DNA from: an uncultured Hyphomicrobiales bacterium
Lineage (GTDB): Bacteria; Pseudomonadota; Alphaproteobacteria; Rhizobiales; Rhizobiaceae
DNA: 9,699 nucleotides
Assembly: GCA_943914405.1 (NCBI GenBank)
Contig: CALUBX010000185.1
Coordinates: forward strand, 1-9,699
Reading direction: 5' to 3'
Part shown: positions 1 through 7,229 of the stretch, piece by piece
Position numbering within the stretch: position 1 is the stretch's first letter
How the letters are laid out: each line of letters begins with the position of its first letter
Made by a program: the position numbers and the translations under genes
The notes under the pieces: generated by a model
Told to the model about the DNA's origin: nothing
Databases searched by the model: none
Seen by the model: only the letters and a program-made list of their open reading frames with translations

Positions 1-740
1 TTCTCGTGGTGCGGAAAGATCAGGTCCAGCCCGCCGCCATGGATGTCGAAGACTTCGCCGAGATAGCGCTCGCTCATGGCCGAGCACTCGATATGCCAGC
101 CGGGACGGCCACGTCCCCATGGGCTCTCCCATCCCGGCTCGTTGTGCGAGGAAAGCTTCCACAGCACGAAATCGCCTGGGTTCTTCTTATGGGCATCGAC
201 CGCGATGCGGGCGCCGGCCTGCTGCTCGTCCAGCGGACGCTTTGACAGCTGGCCGTATTCGCGCATCGAGCGGGTGTCGAACAGTACTTCCCCTTCGGCC
301 ACATAGGCATGGCCGTTGGCGATCAGCTTCTCGATGATGGCGATCATGCCGGCGATGTTGTCGGTCGCACGCGGCTCCACGGTCGGCGTCAGGCAGCCGA
401 GTGCCGCCACGTCCTCGTGATACTGCTTCTCGGTCTTTTCCGTCACCTGCCGGATTGCCTCGTTGAGCGGCAAGCCCGGATGATCGCGCAGCGCACGCGC
501 ATTGATCTTGTCATCGACGTCGGTGATATTGCGGGCATAGGTAACATGCTCCGCGCCATAGACGTGGCGCAACAGCCGGAACAGCACGTCGAAGACGATG
601 GCTGGCCGGGCATTACCGATATGGGCATAGTCATAGACGGTCGGGCCGCAGACATACATGCGCACGTTCGAGGGATCGATCGGCGAAAATTCCGCCTTCT
701 CGCGCGTCAACGTATTGTAAAGCTTGAGCGGACCGCTCAT
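1..740 (-). CDS. cysS: Cysteinyl-tRNA synthetase, N-terminal part (cut by window edge)
   Basis: This gene encodes cysteine–tRNA ligase, a cytoplasmic class I aminoacyl-tRNA synthetase that charges tRNA-Cys using ATP. The first 246 codons are present and the frame runs open off the left edge; the family is about 460 residues long, so roughly half is missing, including the KMSKS loop. Seen directly: MYVCGPTVYD at residues 28-37 with the zinc-ligand Cys31, the class I signature as HIGN at 40-43, the ITDVDDKI segment, GWHIECSAMS with another zinc-ligand Cys, and DIHGGGLDLIFPHHE near the edge with the conserved His residues. The ATG at 740 is preceded by a strong GGGGAG ribosome site (747-752, 6 nt spacing). 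It is separated from the upstream dedA gene by about 210 bases holding its own promoter, so it is probably transcribed on its own. Identification is secure. Confidence 0.97.
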   Translation of the reverse strand, partial: MSGPLKLYNTLTREKAEFSPIDPSNVRMYVCGPTVYDYAHIGNARPAIVFDVLFRLLRHVYGAEHVTYARNITDVDDKINARALRDHPGLPLNEAIRQVTEKTEKQYHEDVAALGCLTPTVEPRATDNIAGMIAIIEKLIANGHAYVAEGEVLFDTRSMREYGQLSKRPLDEQQAGARIAVDAHKKNPGDFVLWKLSSHNEPGWESPWGRGRPGWHIECSAMSERYLGEVFDIHGGGLDLIFPHHE

Positions 741-746
741 CGAAAA

Positions 747-752
747 CTCCCC
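747..752 (-). promoter_or_regulatory. cysS ribosome binding site
   Basis: GGGGAG lies 6 nt before the cysS ATG on the minus strand. It fixes the start of the gene at 740. Confidence 0.7.
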
Positions 753-831
753 AAGGCACAACGGATTCGTCACCGGGCGCCGGACCGGATCGTTTGTCTT
801 CAAGGCTGTTCGAGAAAACGAAAACGGCCGG

Positions 832-850
832 GCCAGCGCATGGCGCTAGC
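832..850 (-). repeat. Hairpin in the cysS leader
   Basis: GCCAGCGC (832-839) and GCGCTAGC (843-850) flank a 3-nt loop and form an 8-bp stem with one G·U pair. On the cysS strand the hairpin is followed by CCGGCC and then GTTTTCGTTTT (815-825), which is reminiscent of a weak terminator inside the leader. It could be an attenuator, an RNA-stability structure, or incidental. Confidence 0.35.
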
Positions 851-894
851 GAATAATGATCCCGCAAATGGAAATCGCCGTTTTCATGGGCGAG

Positions 895-923
895 GTTATG
901 GCGCGGGTGGTGGATTTGGTCAA
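895..923 (-). promoter_or_regulatory. Sigma70-like promoter for cysS
   Basis: On the minus strand TTGACC (918-923, within CTTGAC) and CATAAC (895-900) are separated by exactly 17 bases (901-917). This fits the rhizobial housekeeping pattern CTTGAC–N17–CTATAT well at -35 and moderately at -10. The predicted transcript would start near 888, which leaves a leader of about 148 nt before the cysS ATG. It lies just downstream of the DedA-family gene, so it would give cysS independent expression. No experiment supports it here. Confidence 0.55.
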
Positions 924-931
924 GAGGCGTG

Positions 932-947
932 GCCGGGAAGGGCCGGC
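932..947. repeat. Short inverted repeat after the DedA-family gene
   Basis: GCCGG (932-936) and CCGGC (943-947) form a 5-bp GC stem with a 6-nt loop, starting 5 nt beyond the stop codon of the DedA-family gene. There is no T-run after it, so at best it is a weak or factor-dependent transcription end. Confidence 0.25.
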
Positions 948-951
948 GTGA

Positions 952-1530
952 TCAGGCATTTTTGGCCTCGATCTTCGTCCAGTGGCGGTGCAGGAGAAAT
1001 GCCAGCAGCGAGACCGCCGCGATGGCGACGCAGAGGGCGACCAGCAGGTGGACATGCGGTCTCAGCCGCCCGAAGAGCGATTCCACTGCATCGCCGAACA
1101 GATAGCCGATGGCCGTGATTGCAATGCCCCACACCACCGCTGCCACGAAGTTCAGTGCCGCAAAGCGCGTCGCGGAAACCGATGTGAGCCCGATCGCGAT
1201 CGGGCTCACGGTTCGCATTCCGTAGATGAAGCGAAAGGCGAGGATGAAGCCGGTCGGATGTTCTTCGAGGAGGCGATGAACGCGCGCCGCGGCCTTCGTC
1301 TTCATGAAACGCTGGACGACGGCCAGTCGATGCGCATGGCGTCCGACAAAGAACCAGATCTGGTCCACCAGGAAGGAGCCGAAAACGGCCGCAACCGCTG
1401 CCTGCCAGAAGGGGAACAACTCGCGGTGGGCAAAGACGCCGCCGAGGAACACCGCGGTCTCACCCTCCAGGCCCGCACCGACAAAGACCGCCAGCGGGCC
1501 GTATTGAGAGATGAGATGCTCGATCTGCAC
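952..1530 (-). CDS. DedA-family (VTT/SNARE-associated) inner-membrane protein
   Basis: This is a 192-residue polytopic membrane protein of the DedA family; several members recycle undecaprenyl phosphate or move phospholipids across the inner membrane. Seen: an N-terminal hydrophobic stretch with the paired acidic residues LEGE (21-24), hydrophobic segments around 45-63, 94-113, 124-145 and 160-180, a GR pair (63-64) after the segment containing Asp56, and the family hallmark arginine region FRFIYGMRTVSPIAIG (99-114; Arg100, Arg106). In known DedA proteins the acidic and arginine residues are essential. The start is a GTG at 1530; an in-frame stop lies just upstream, no other plausible start exists before residue 105, and the ribosome site is weak. 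It ends on a basic tail (HRHWTKIEAKNA). The substrate cannot be predicted. It lies 89 bases after the SDR gene on the same strand and may be co-transcribed with it. Confidence 0.88.
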   Translation of the reverse strand: MQIEHLISQYGPLAVFVGAGLEGETAVFLGGVFAHRELFPFWQAAVAAVFGSFLVDQIWFFVGRHAHRLAVVQRFMKTKAAARVHRLLEEHPTGFILAFRFIYGMRTVSPIAIGLTSVSATRFAALNFVAAVVWGIAITAIGYLFGDAVESLFGRLRPHVHLLVALCVAIAAVSLLAFLLHRHWTKIEAKNA

Positions 1531-1576
1531 GATGGCCCGCTTTCAGATGGGGGAGAACTGCTGACGGCAGGAGATG

Positions 1577-1594
1577 GCGCCGGACGCGCCGGAC
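1577..1594. repeat. Tandem 9-bp repeat between the SDR and DedA genes
   Basis: GCGCCGGAC occurs twice head to tail (1577-1585 and 1586-1594) in the 89-base gap between the SDR and DedA-family genes. The unit is GC-rich and simple. No function is evident. Confidence 0.5.
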
Positions 1595-1619
1595 GAAACG
1601 ACTGCCGCCCGTGAATTTC

Positions 1620-2360
1620 CTATGCAGGCGGCCGAAAGTCCACGAAGCGGTTGTCCCGCACGACGAACAGCCTGCCGCTGTCCTTGAGATCCGGGGAGGC
1701 GAGGAACAGGATCCGCTGCGCCACCTCTGAGGGATGCGGCAAGCTCTCCGGGTCTTCGCCGGGTACGGCCTGCGCCCGCATCGCGGTGCGGGTGGCGCCC
1801 GGGTTGACGAGGTTGACCTTGAGGGACGTGTGCTCCGTTTCGGCAGCCCAGATGCGGCCCATGGTTTCGACCGCCGCTTTCGACATGGCATAGGCGCCCC
1901 AGAAGGCCCGCGGATTGCTCGCCACGCCCGACGACAGGATCAGGGCACGGCCGGCGTCGGATCGGGTCAGCAGCGGCTCGACGGAGCGGATCAGCCGCCA
2001 GGTGGCAGTGACATTGGTCAGCATGACCTTGTCGAACACCTTCGCCTCGATATGGGCGAGCGGCGAGATCACCCCGAGAATACCGGCATTGGCGACGAGA
2101 ATGTCTAGCTTGCCCCAGCGCTCGAAGATGGAGGCTCCCAGCCTGTCGATCGCCTCCATGTCGGTGATATCGAAAGGCGCAAGCGTGGCGCTGCCCCCGG
2201 CGGCCTTGATCGCGTCGTCCAGTTCTTCCAGACCGCCGATCGTTCGCGCCGTGGCGATGACATGGGCGCCGGCCTTGGCAAGCTCCAGTGCGGTGAAATA
2301 GCCGATGCCGCGCGATGCGCCGGTGACCAGCGCGATCCTGCCCTTCAAGTCAATCGTCAT
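1620..2360 (-). CDS. Short-chain dehydrogenase/reductase (SDR family)
   Basis: This 246-residue classical SDR is a soluble NAD(P)-dependent oxidoreductase of unknown substrate. Seen: the Rossmann cofactor motif TGASRGIG (13-20), the DIT segment at 64-66, the structural NAG (91-93), and the full catalytic set Asn116, Ser144, Tyr157 and Lys161 (YxxxK), followed by the NPGATRTAM stretch typical after strand 6. Arg17 in the glycine loop and Arg39 after strand 2 lean towards NADP(H), which is inference. The ATG at 2360 is chosen because GGGAGAG sits just before it and the protein then begins at MTIDLKGR, the usual SDR beginning; an in-frame ATG at 2411 would add a 17-residue non-homologous leader. 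I recall an SDR at this place after purF in other rhizobia. Downstream of the HNH gene by about 145 bases, it may have its own promoter, but none is convincing. Confidence 0.92.
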   Translation of the reverse strand: MTIDLKGRIALVTGASRGIGYFTALELAKAGAHVIATARTIGGLEELDDAIKAAGGSATLAPFDITDMEAIDRLGASIFERWGKLDILVANAGILGVISPLAHIEAKVFDKVMLTNVTATWRLIRSVEPLLTRSDAGRALILSSGVASNPRAFWGAYAMSKAAVETMGRIWAAETEHTSLKVNLVNPGATRTAMRAQAVPGEDPESLPHPSEVAQRILFLASPDLKDSGRLFVVRDNRFVDFRPPA

Positions 2361-2505
2361 GCTCTCTCCCATTATGCAGCACCTGGCGGGTGCCGCTAAC
2401 CCCATGCACACATGGCCGGAGACTTGTCACAGCGCCTCGGAGCAGGCAAGTGCCGCATTGCCGCGGATGTCTGCAATGCTCCTTCTTGCCCGCATGGCCG
2501 CTGGC

Positions 2506-2847
2506 TCAGTTGCGGCTTTCGCGGCGGCGGTTGCTGCGCTTCGTCCCGTCGTAGAAGCCGGGCGGCTTCTTCGCCACCCAGGCCACGAACTTGGCGATTT
2601 CCTCGTGCTCCAGCAGCGCGTCGATGGTCGAGTAGGATTTCTCCAGTTCCACCTCGCTGAACAGCGCATGGATCTGCCTATGGCAGATGCGGTGCAGATA
2701 CTGCGTCTCGCGCCCGCCCCGGCTTTTCGGGACGAGATGGTGTTCATCGCGCTGATCCTCGGGGATCTCACGGCCACAGAGCGGGCAGATCTCGGGCTCC
2801 GGCTTCTGATACCAGGAGACGATATTCTGCCTGTGCTTCCTTGCCAT
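2506..2847 (-). CDS. Small HNH endonuclease-like protein
   Basis: This 113-residue protein carries an HNH (beta-beta-alpha metal) nuclease core. Seen: a zinc-type CPLC pair (21-24), the metal/catalytic DEHHLVPKSRGG segment (34-45) with consecutive histidines 36-37, a second HRICHRQIH cluster (52-60), and a basic C-terminal tail (KRSNRRRESRN). HNH domains of this type cut or nick DNA; the biological target here is unknown. The ATG at 2847 starts 22 bases after the purF stop with an AAGG about 7 nt upstream, so it is probably the last gene of a cvpA–purF transcript. A longer reading from 3006 would overlap purF and adds only arginine/threonine-rich shadow sequence. There is no methyltransferase or specificity gene nearby, so a restriction system is unlikely. 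The domain call is firm; the role is unknown. Confidence 0.85.
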   Translation of the reverse strand: MARKHRQNIVSWYQKPEPEICPLCGREIPEDQRDEHHLVPKSRGGRETQYLHRICHRQIHALFSEVELEKSYSTIDALLEHEEIAKFVAWVAKKPPGFYDGTKRSNRRRESRN

Positions 2848-2869
2848 TAGAGGCCTTGGGATTCGGCGG

Positions 2870-4372
2870 TCAGCCGTTGCTGGCCAGGACCGAAACCTTG
2901 CGGCCCATCGTCTCGCCGTCCTTGTCGAGGAGGCGCGTGGGGTATTCACCGGTGAAGTAGTGGTCGGTGAACTGCGGGCGGGCATTGTTGCGGTCTTCGC
3001 CCCCAACGGCGCGGTAGAGGCCGTTGATGGACAGGAACTGCAGCGAATCGGCGCCGATATATTTGCCCATGGCTTCTAGGCTGTCATACTGGTTCGCCAG
3101 CAGCTTTTCCGCATCCGGCGTGTCGATGCCGTAGAAGTCCGGAAAGTAGATCATCGGGCTGGCGACGCGGATATGCACTTCCTTGGCGCCCGCTTCGCGG
3201 ATCATCTGCACAATCTTGAGCGAGGTGGTGCCGCGCACGATGGAATCATCCACCAGCACGACGCGCTTGCCCTCGATCATCGCGCGGTTGGCGGAATGCT
3301 TGAGCTTCACGCCGAAGGCGCGGATCTGCTGAGTCGGTTCGATGAAGGTGCGGCCGACATAGTGGTTGCGGATGATGCCGTATTCGAACGGGATGCCGCT
3401 CTCCTGCGCATAGCCGAGCGCGGCCGGTGTGCCGCCGTCCGGAACCGGCACGACCACATCCGCATCGACCGGCGCTTCCTGCGCCAGATGGACGCCCATG
3501 TTCTTGCGGGCGACATAGACGCTGCGGCCGCCGACCACCGAGTCGGGACGGGCGAAATAAACGTATTCGAACAGGCAGAGCCGCTCCGGCTGGCCGTTGC
3601 CGGCCTTGCGGGCGTCAATCGAGATGGAGCCGTCAGACTGGATCTCGCAGATGATGACCTCGCCATTCTCCACGTCACGCACGAACTTGGCGCCGATGAT
3701 GTCGAGCGCGCAGGTTTCCGACGCGAAGATCGGCTTGCCGTCCAGCTCGCCCATGACCAGCGGGCGGATGCCGATCGGATCGCGCGCGGCAATCAGCTTG
3801 GTGCGTGTCATCGCCACCATGGCATAGCCGCCTTCCATCTGGCGGATGGCGTCGATGAACCGGTCGGCCGTGGAGGAGTAGCGGGAGCGGGCGATGAGAT
3901 GCAGTACGACTTCGGTATCGGAGGTCGACTGACAGATGGCGCCACCGGCGATCAGCTGCCGGCGCAGCGTGAGGCCGTTGGTGAAGTTGCCGTTATGTGC
4001 AATCGCGATGCCGCCCACTTCGAGCTCGGCAAACAGCGGCTGGACGTTGCGCAGCGCTACTTCGCCGGTGGTGGAATAGCGATTATGACCGATGGCGATG
4101 TTGCCGGGCAGTTTCGCGAGCGTGGCCGGATCGGTATAGTGGTCGCCGACCAGTCCCATGCGCCGCTCCGAATGGAAGCGCAGTCCGTCGAAGGAGACGA
4201 TACCTGCCGCTTCCTGGCCCCGGTGCTGAAGGGCATGCAGACCGAGCGCGGTCAGCGTCGCTGCGTCCGAATGGCCGAGAATGCCGAACACGCCGCATTC
4301 TTCGTGGAGCGTGTCTCCGTCGAGGTCATCGAACCCGCGGGGGGCAATGGCATGCGAAACCGGCTGATTCAT
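2870..4372 (-). CDS. purF: Amidophosphoribosyltransferase (glutamine PRPP amidotransferase)
   Basis: PurF catalyses the committed first step of de novo purine synthesis: PRPP plus glutamine gives 5-phosphoribosylamine. The protein is 500 residues. A 25-residue propeptide precedes the N-terminal nucleophile Cys26 (HEE^CGVFGI); its Ntn amidotransferase domain shows LQHRGQE, GHNRYSTTG and the NGNFTN loop. The C-terminal phosphoribosyltransferase domain carries the PRPP loop VVLVDDSIVRGTT. The C-terminal region reads TDHYFTGEYPT where iron–sulphur forms such as B. subtilis PurF have CxxCFTG, and DFYGID where they have a Cys; only the Cys in LCLFEYVYFARPDS remains, so a 4Fe-4S cluster should be absent. 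The ATG at 4372 is favoured by GAGG 6 nt upstream; an in-frame start at 4444 would add an unlikely arginine-rich leader. It follows cvpA by 143 bases, a known pairing. Confidence 0.98.
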   Translation of the reverse strand: MNQPVSHAIAPRGFDDLDGDTLHEECGVFGILGHSDAATLTALGLHALQHRGQEAAGIVSFDGLRFHSERRMGLVGDHYTDPATLAKLPGNIAIGHNRYSTTGEVALRNVQPLFAELEVGGIAIAHNGNFTNGLTLRRQLIAGGAICQSTSDTEVVLHLIARSRYSSTADRFIDAIRQMEGGYAMVAMTRTKLIAARDPIGIRPLVMGELDGKPIFASETCALDIIGAKFVRDVENGEVIICEIQSDGSISIDARKAGNGQPERLCLFEYVYFARPDSVVGGRSVYVARKNMGVHLAQEAPVDADVVVPVPDGGTPAALGYAQESGIPFEYGIIRNHYVGRTFIEPTQQIRAFGVKLKHSANRAMIEGKRVVLVDDSIVRGTTSLKIVQMIREAGAKEVHIRVASPMIYFPDFYGIDTPDAEKLLANQYDSLEAMGKYIGADSLQFLSINGLYRAVGGEDRNNARPQFTDHYFTGEYPTRLLDKDGETMGRKVSVLASNG

Positions 4373-4401
4373 CTTGAACCTCGTCTTCCGGAAAAAGGGA
4401 A

Positions 4402-4434
4402 GGGCCGGCCGGGATAGCGTCCCGGGCCGAGCCC
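4402..4434 (-). promoter_or_regulatory. GC-rich hairpin in the purF leader (possible attenuator)
   Basis: The core is a perfect 6-bp stem, CCGGGA (4409-4414) with TCCCGG (4420-4425), around a 5-nt loop. The flanks 4402-4408 and 4426-4434 can extend it with a bulge and a mismatch. On the purF strand it is followed, about 12 nt after the core, by a run of five T (4392-4396). This resembles an imperfect intrinsic terminator located 30-60 nt before the purF start. It could end cvpA transcripts or attenuate purF. The T-run is not directly adjacent, so confidence is low. Confidence 0.3.
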
Positions 4435-4465
4435 GTCTTTTCACTCTGATGTCACGTCTGGGCGG

Positions 4466-4474
4466 CTTATAGCA
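4466..4474 (-). promoter_or_regulatory. Possible extended -10 element upstream of purF
   Basis: The minus strand reads TGCTATAAG, a TGn–TATAAG extended -10-like sequence about 94 nt before the purF ATG. No good -35 is found at the right distance. If real, purF could be transcribed separately from cvpA, with the GC-rich hairpin lying in its leader. Confidence 0.25.
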
Positions 4475-4489
4475 CAGATGGTGACGCTG

Positions 4490-4507
4490 TGCGCTGCATC
4501 AAGCGCA
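4490..4507. repeat. Inverted repeat just after cvpA
   Basis: TGCGCT and AGCGCA form a perfect 6-bp stem with a 6-nt loop, about 8 bases beyond the cvpA stop codon. There is no T-run on either side. It is a candidate transcript-end or processing hairpin for cvpA only. Confidence 0.25.
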
Positions 4508-4515
4508 ACCCAGCG

Positions 4516-5103
4516 TCAATTATTTGTCACAGGAGCGTCTTCGGCCGGTGCCTGTTCCTGACCGGGCGCGCCTTCGGCGGGTGCCGTCTCATGTCCGAGT
4601 ATACGGGCGCGGATCTGCGGCTCGATATCGTCAGGCAGCATGGCTTCCAAGCGGCCGACCAGCGTGTCGAGGAAAGGCTTGGACTTCGCCTGGGTGACCC
4701 ATACCGGCTGACGGTCGGGCGCGACCAGCCAATTGAAGAAGGCGACCGCCACGACGAGCAGCAGGATGCCGCGGGCGGCGCCGAACAGGAAGCCGAGCGT
4801 GCGGTCGAGCGCGCCGATGCGGCTGTCGATGATGAAATCGGCGATACGGGTGGTGATGAAGGAGATGATGATCAGCGCGATCAGGAAGATGATGCCCGCC
4901 GACGCTGCGAGCGCGATCCTGTCGTCCGATGTGTAGTTCTTCGCATAGGGAAGGACGACCGGATAAAGGTAGTAGGCGGCGGCGATGGAGCCGGCCCAGC
5001 TCGCAATGGACAGCACTTCGCGGGAGAATCCGCGCACCATGGCGAGCACTGCGGAAAACAGCGTGACGCCGATGACAATACCGTCGAAGATCGTAATGGG
5101 CAT
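4516..5103 (-). CDS. cvpA: CvpA-family inner-membrane protein
   Basis: This 195-residue protein belongs to the CvpA/colicin V production family, inner-membrane proteins needed for colicin V export in E. coli and linked to envelope stress tolerance and purine genes elsewhere. Seen: about four hydrophobic segments (roughly 5-22, 32-50, 63-84, 104-125), the family signatures RGFSREVLSIASWAGS (24-39) and LDRTLGFLFGAARG (99-112), and a hydrophilic Pro/Ala/Glu-rich tail from about 172 (two APAE repeats) that is probably disordered. The ATG at 5103 begins the family-typical MPITIFD; a GGAG lies about 11 nt upstream, rather far. It sits between radA (102 bases upstream) and purF (143 bases downstream), the usual cvpA–purF neighbourhood. 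Its molecular activity is not established in any organism to my knowledge. Confidence 0.93.
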   Translation of the reverse strand: MPITIFDGIVIGVTLFSAVLAMVRGFSREVLSIASWAGSIAAAYYLYPVVLPYAKNYTSDDRIALAASAGIIFLIALIIISFITTRIADFIIDSRIGALDRTLGFLFGAARGILLLVVAVAFFNWLVAPDRQPVWVTQAKSKPFLDTLVGRLEAMLPDDIEPQIRARILGHETAPAEGAPGQEQAPAEDAPVTNN

Positions 5104-5133
5104 GTAAACTCTACTCCAAGACTTGGCCGTTCC

Positions 5134-5164
5134 ATGCCGGCACTTCCGCCCGGTGATCCGGCAT
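5134..5164. repeat. 7-bp inverted repeat between radA and cvpA
   Basis: ATGCCGG (5134-5140) and CCGGCAT (5158-5164) are perfect inverted copies separated by 17 bases, in the 102-base gap between radA and cvpA. No T-run follows on the minus strand. It could be a protein-binding dyad or an RNA hairpin in the cvpA leader. Confidence 0.4.
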
Positions 5165-5205
5165 CGGGCGCTGTGTCTTACATCAGCGAGTCGATTAACG
5201 GAAGA

Positions 5206-6609
<1,404 letters not shown>

Positions 6610-6618
6610 GGGGGAGGG

Positions 6619-6930
6619 TCAGTCTTCTATGTCATTGAAGAGGTCAGGGGAAATATCCTGATGGCCGTGCAGGACGCGGAGAATTGTCAAAGCCGTGTCG
6701 GAGACGCGAAAGAAGATAATTCGCTCGCGATAAGAGATGCTGCGAATGCCTTCGCCGCAATCGGGCCGGCCAATGCCCGTCAGCCCCATGCTTGCCGCCG
6801 ATCGCACCTTCGCAAATATGTCAAGGGCGAGACGGCCTGCCGCAGTCGGATTGTAGACTTCGATGTAATCATAGGCGTCGATGACATCCAGGCGGGCAGT
6901 CGTGGTCCAGATTGCGCGCCTCGTCCTAAT
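6619..6930 (-). CDS. parE: RelE/ParE-family toxin, apparent ATT start
   Basis: This is a ParE/RelE-superfamily toxin of 103 residues if started at ATT 6930. ParE proteins poison DNA gyrase, while RelE relatives cut mRNA; sequence alone does not decide, though position after a ParD-like antitoxin favours ParE. Seen: the N-terminal RRAIWTTTARLDVIDAYDYI helix pair with the conserved Y-D-Y-I, a central RPD segment, and the C-terminal strands GIRSISYRERIIFFRV and LTILRVLHGHQDI, ending NDIED. The frame is closed by a stop upstream and holds no ATG, GTG or TTG until GTG 6807, which would remove the first 41 residues. ATT at 6928-6930 shares one base with the antitoxin TAG and places the N-terminus where the family expects it. 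The start could be genuine, a disabling mutation, or a sequencing error. Base composition is visibly richer in A/T than neighbours. Confidence 0.75.
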   Translation of the reverse strand: MRTRRAIWTTTARLDVIDAYDYIEVYNPTAAGRLALDIFAKVRSAASMGLTGIGRPDCGEGIRSISYRERIIFFRVSDTALTILRVLHGHQDISPDLFNDIED

Positions 6931-7192
6931 AGCCTGTCCCCGTCGTCTTCTTACGGTCGCTGGACAAACGCTTGATGTCGGCTAGGAATTCTTCTGCAGT
7001 CTCGTAATGGTGAACGCGCCCCGCCTCTACGTCGTCCAGTCCTTCTTGAATGAGCCGGTGAAGACTTTCCTGCTTCTCCTGCAGCAGCCGTAAGCCGGCC
7101 GCCATTACCTCGTCGGCACCCTTAAAGACGCCTGCTTTCACCTGCTCCTCGATAAAGGCCTTATGCTTGTCGCTGAGATGGATCTCGGTCAT
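6926..7192 (-). CDS. parD: ParD-like ribbon-helix-helix antitoxin
   Basis: This 88-residue protein is the antitoxin partner of the following ParE-like toxin. Seen: an N-terminal ribbon-helix-helix DNA-binding domain of the ParD/CopG type (MTEIHLSDKHKAFIEEQVKA, then GADEVMAAGLRLLQ), followed by a helical, acidic toxin-binding tail (EGLDDVEAGRVHHYETAEEF). ParD antitoxins neutralise the toxin and, with it, repress their own promoter. The ATG at 7192 is preceded by an excellent AAGGAG (7199-7204, 6 nt spacing), which rules out a longer reading from 7240. Its stop TAG shares one base with the proposed ATT start of the toxin, indicating translational coupling with the antitoxin made first. It lies 68 bases after alr, separated from it by a strong 9-bp inverted repeat. 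Confidence 0.88.
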   Translation of the reverse strand: MTEIHLSDKHKAFIEEQVKAGVFKGADEVMAAGLRLLQEKQESLHRLIQEGLDDVEAGRVHHYETAEEFLADIKRLSSDRKKTTGTGY

Positions 7193-7198
7193 TTCGAT

Positions 7199-7204
7199 CT
7201 CCTT
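7199..7204 (-). promoter_or_regulatory. parD ribosome binding site
   Basis: AAGGAG sits 6 nt before the antitoxin ATG on the minus strand. It is the strongest ribosome site in the window and contrasts with the poor initiation signal of the toxin, consistent with an excess of antitoxin. Confidence 0.75.
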
Positions 7205-7229
7205 TTGTTCTCTTCTAGCATGAAGACTT

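Noticed and set aside
309..1118. 269-codon open frame on the plus strand opposite cysS and the DedA-family gene
   Set aside because: It spans two real genes and their promoter gap in antisense and has no recognisable domain.
2369..2393. CATAAT -10-like hexamer and a GCACC/GGTGC inverted repeat upstream of the SDR gene
   Set aside because: The hexamer is only about 10 bases before the ATG, so transcription would start at the start codon although a good ribosome site is present. No -35 fits and the stem is only 5 bp.
2427..2495. 22-residue small frame (starts MRARRSIADIRG) on the minus strand between the HNH and SDR genes
   Set aside because: There is no ribosome site or conservation evidence, and frames this short are common by chance in GC-rich DNA.
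2305..2850. 181-codon open frame on the plus strand opposite the HNH gene
   Set aside because: The opposite strand encodes intact HNH and zinc-type motifs with a sensible start; this frame has no family resemblance.
3173..4417. 414-codon open frame on the plus strand opposite purF
   Set aside because: It is the antisense shadow of a clearly recognised purF; the translation is rich in His, Asp, Ala and Arg, matches no family I know, and has no supporting start signal.
6619..6807. Toxin gene read as a 62-residue frame from GTG 6807
   Set aside because: It would lose the conserved N-terminal helices that are plainly encoded in the same frame upstream, so the longer reading from ATT 6930 is preferred.
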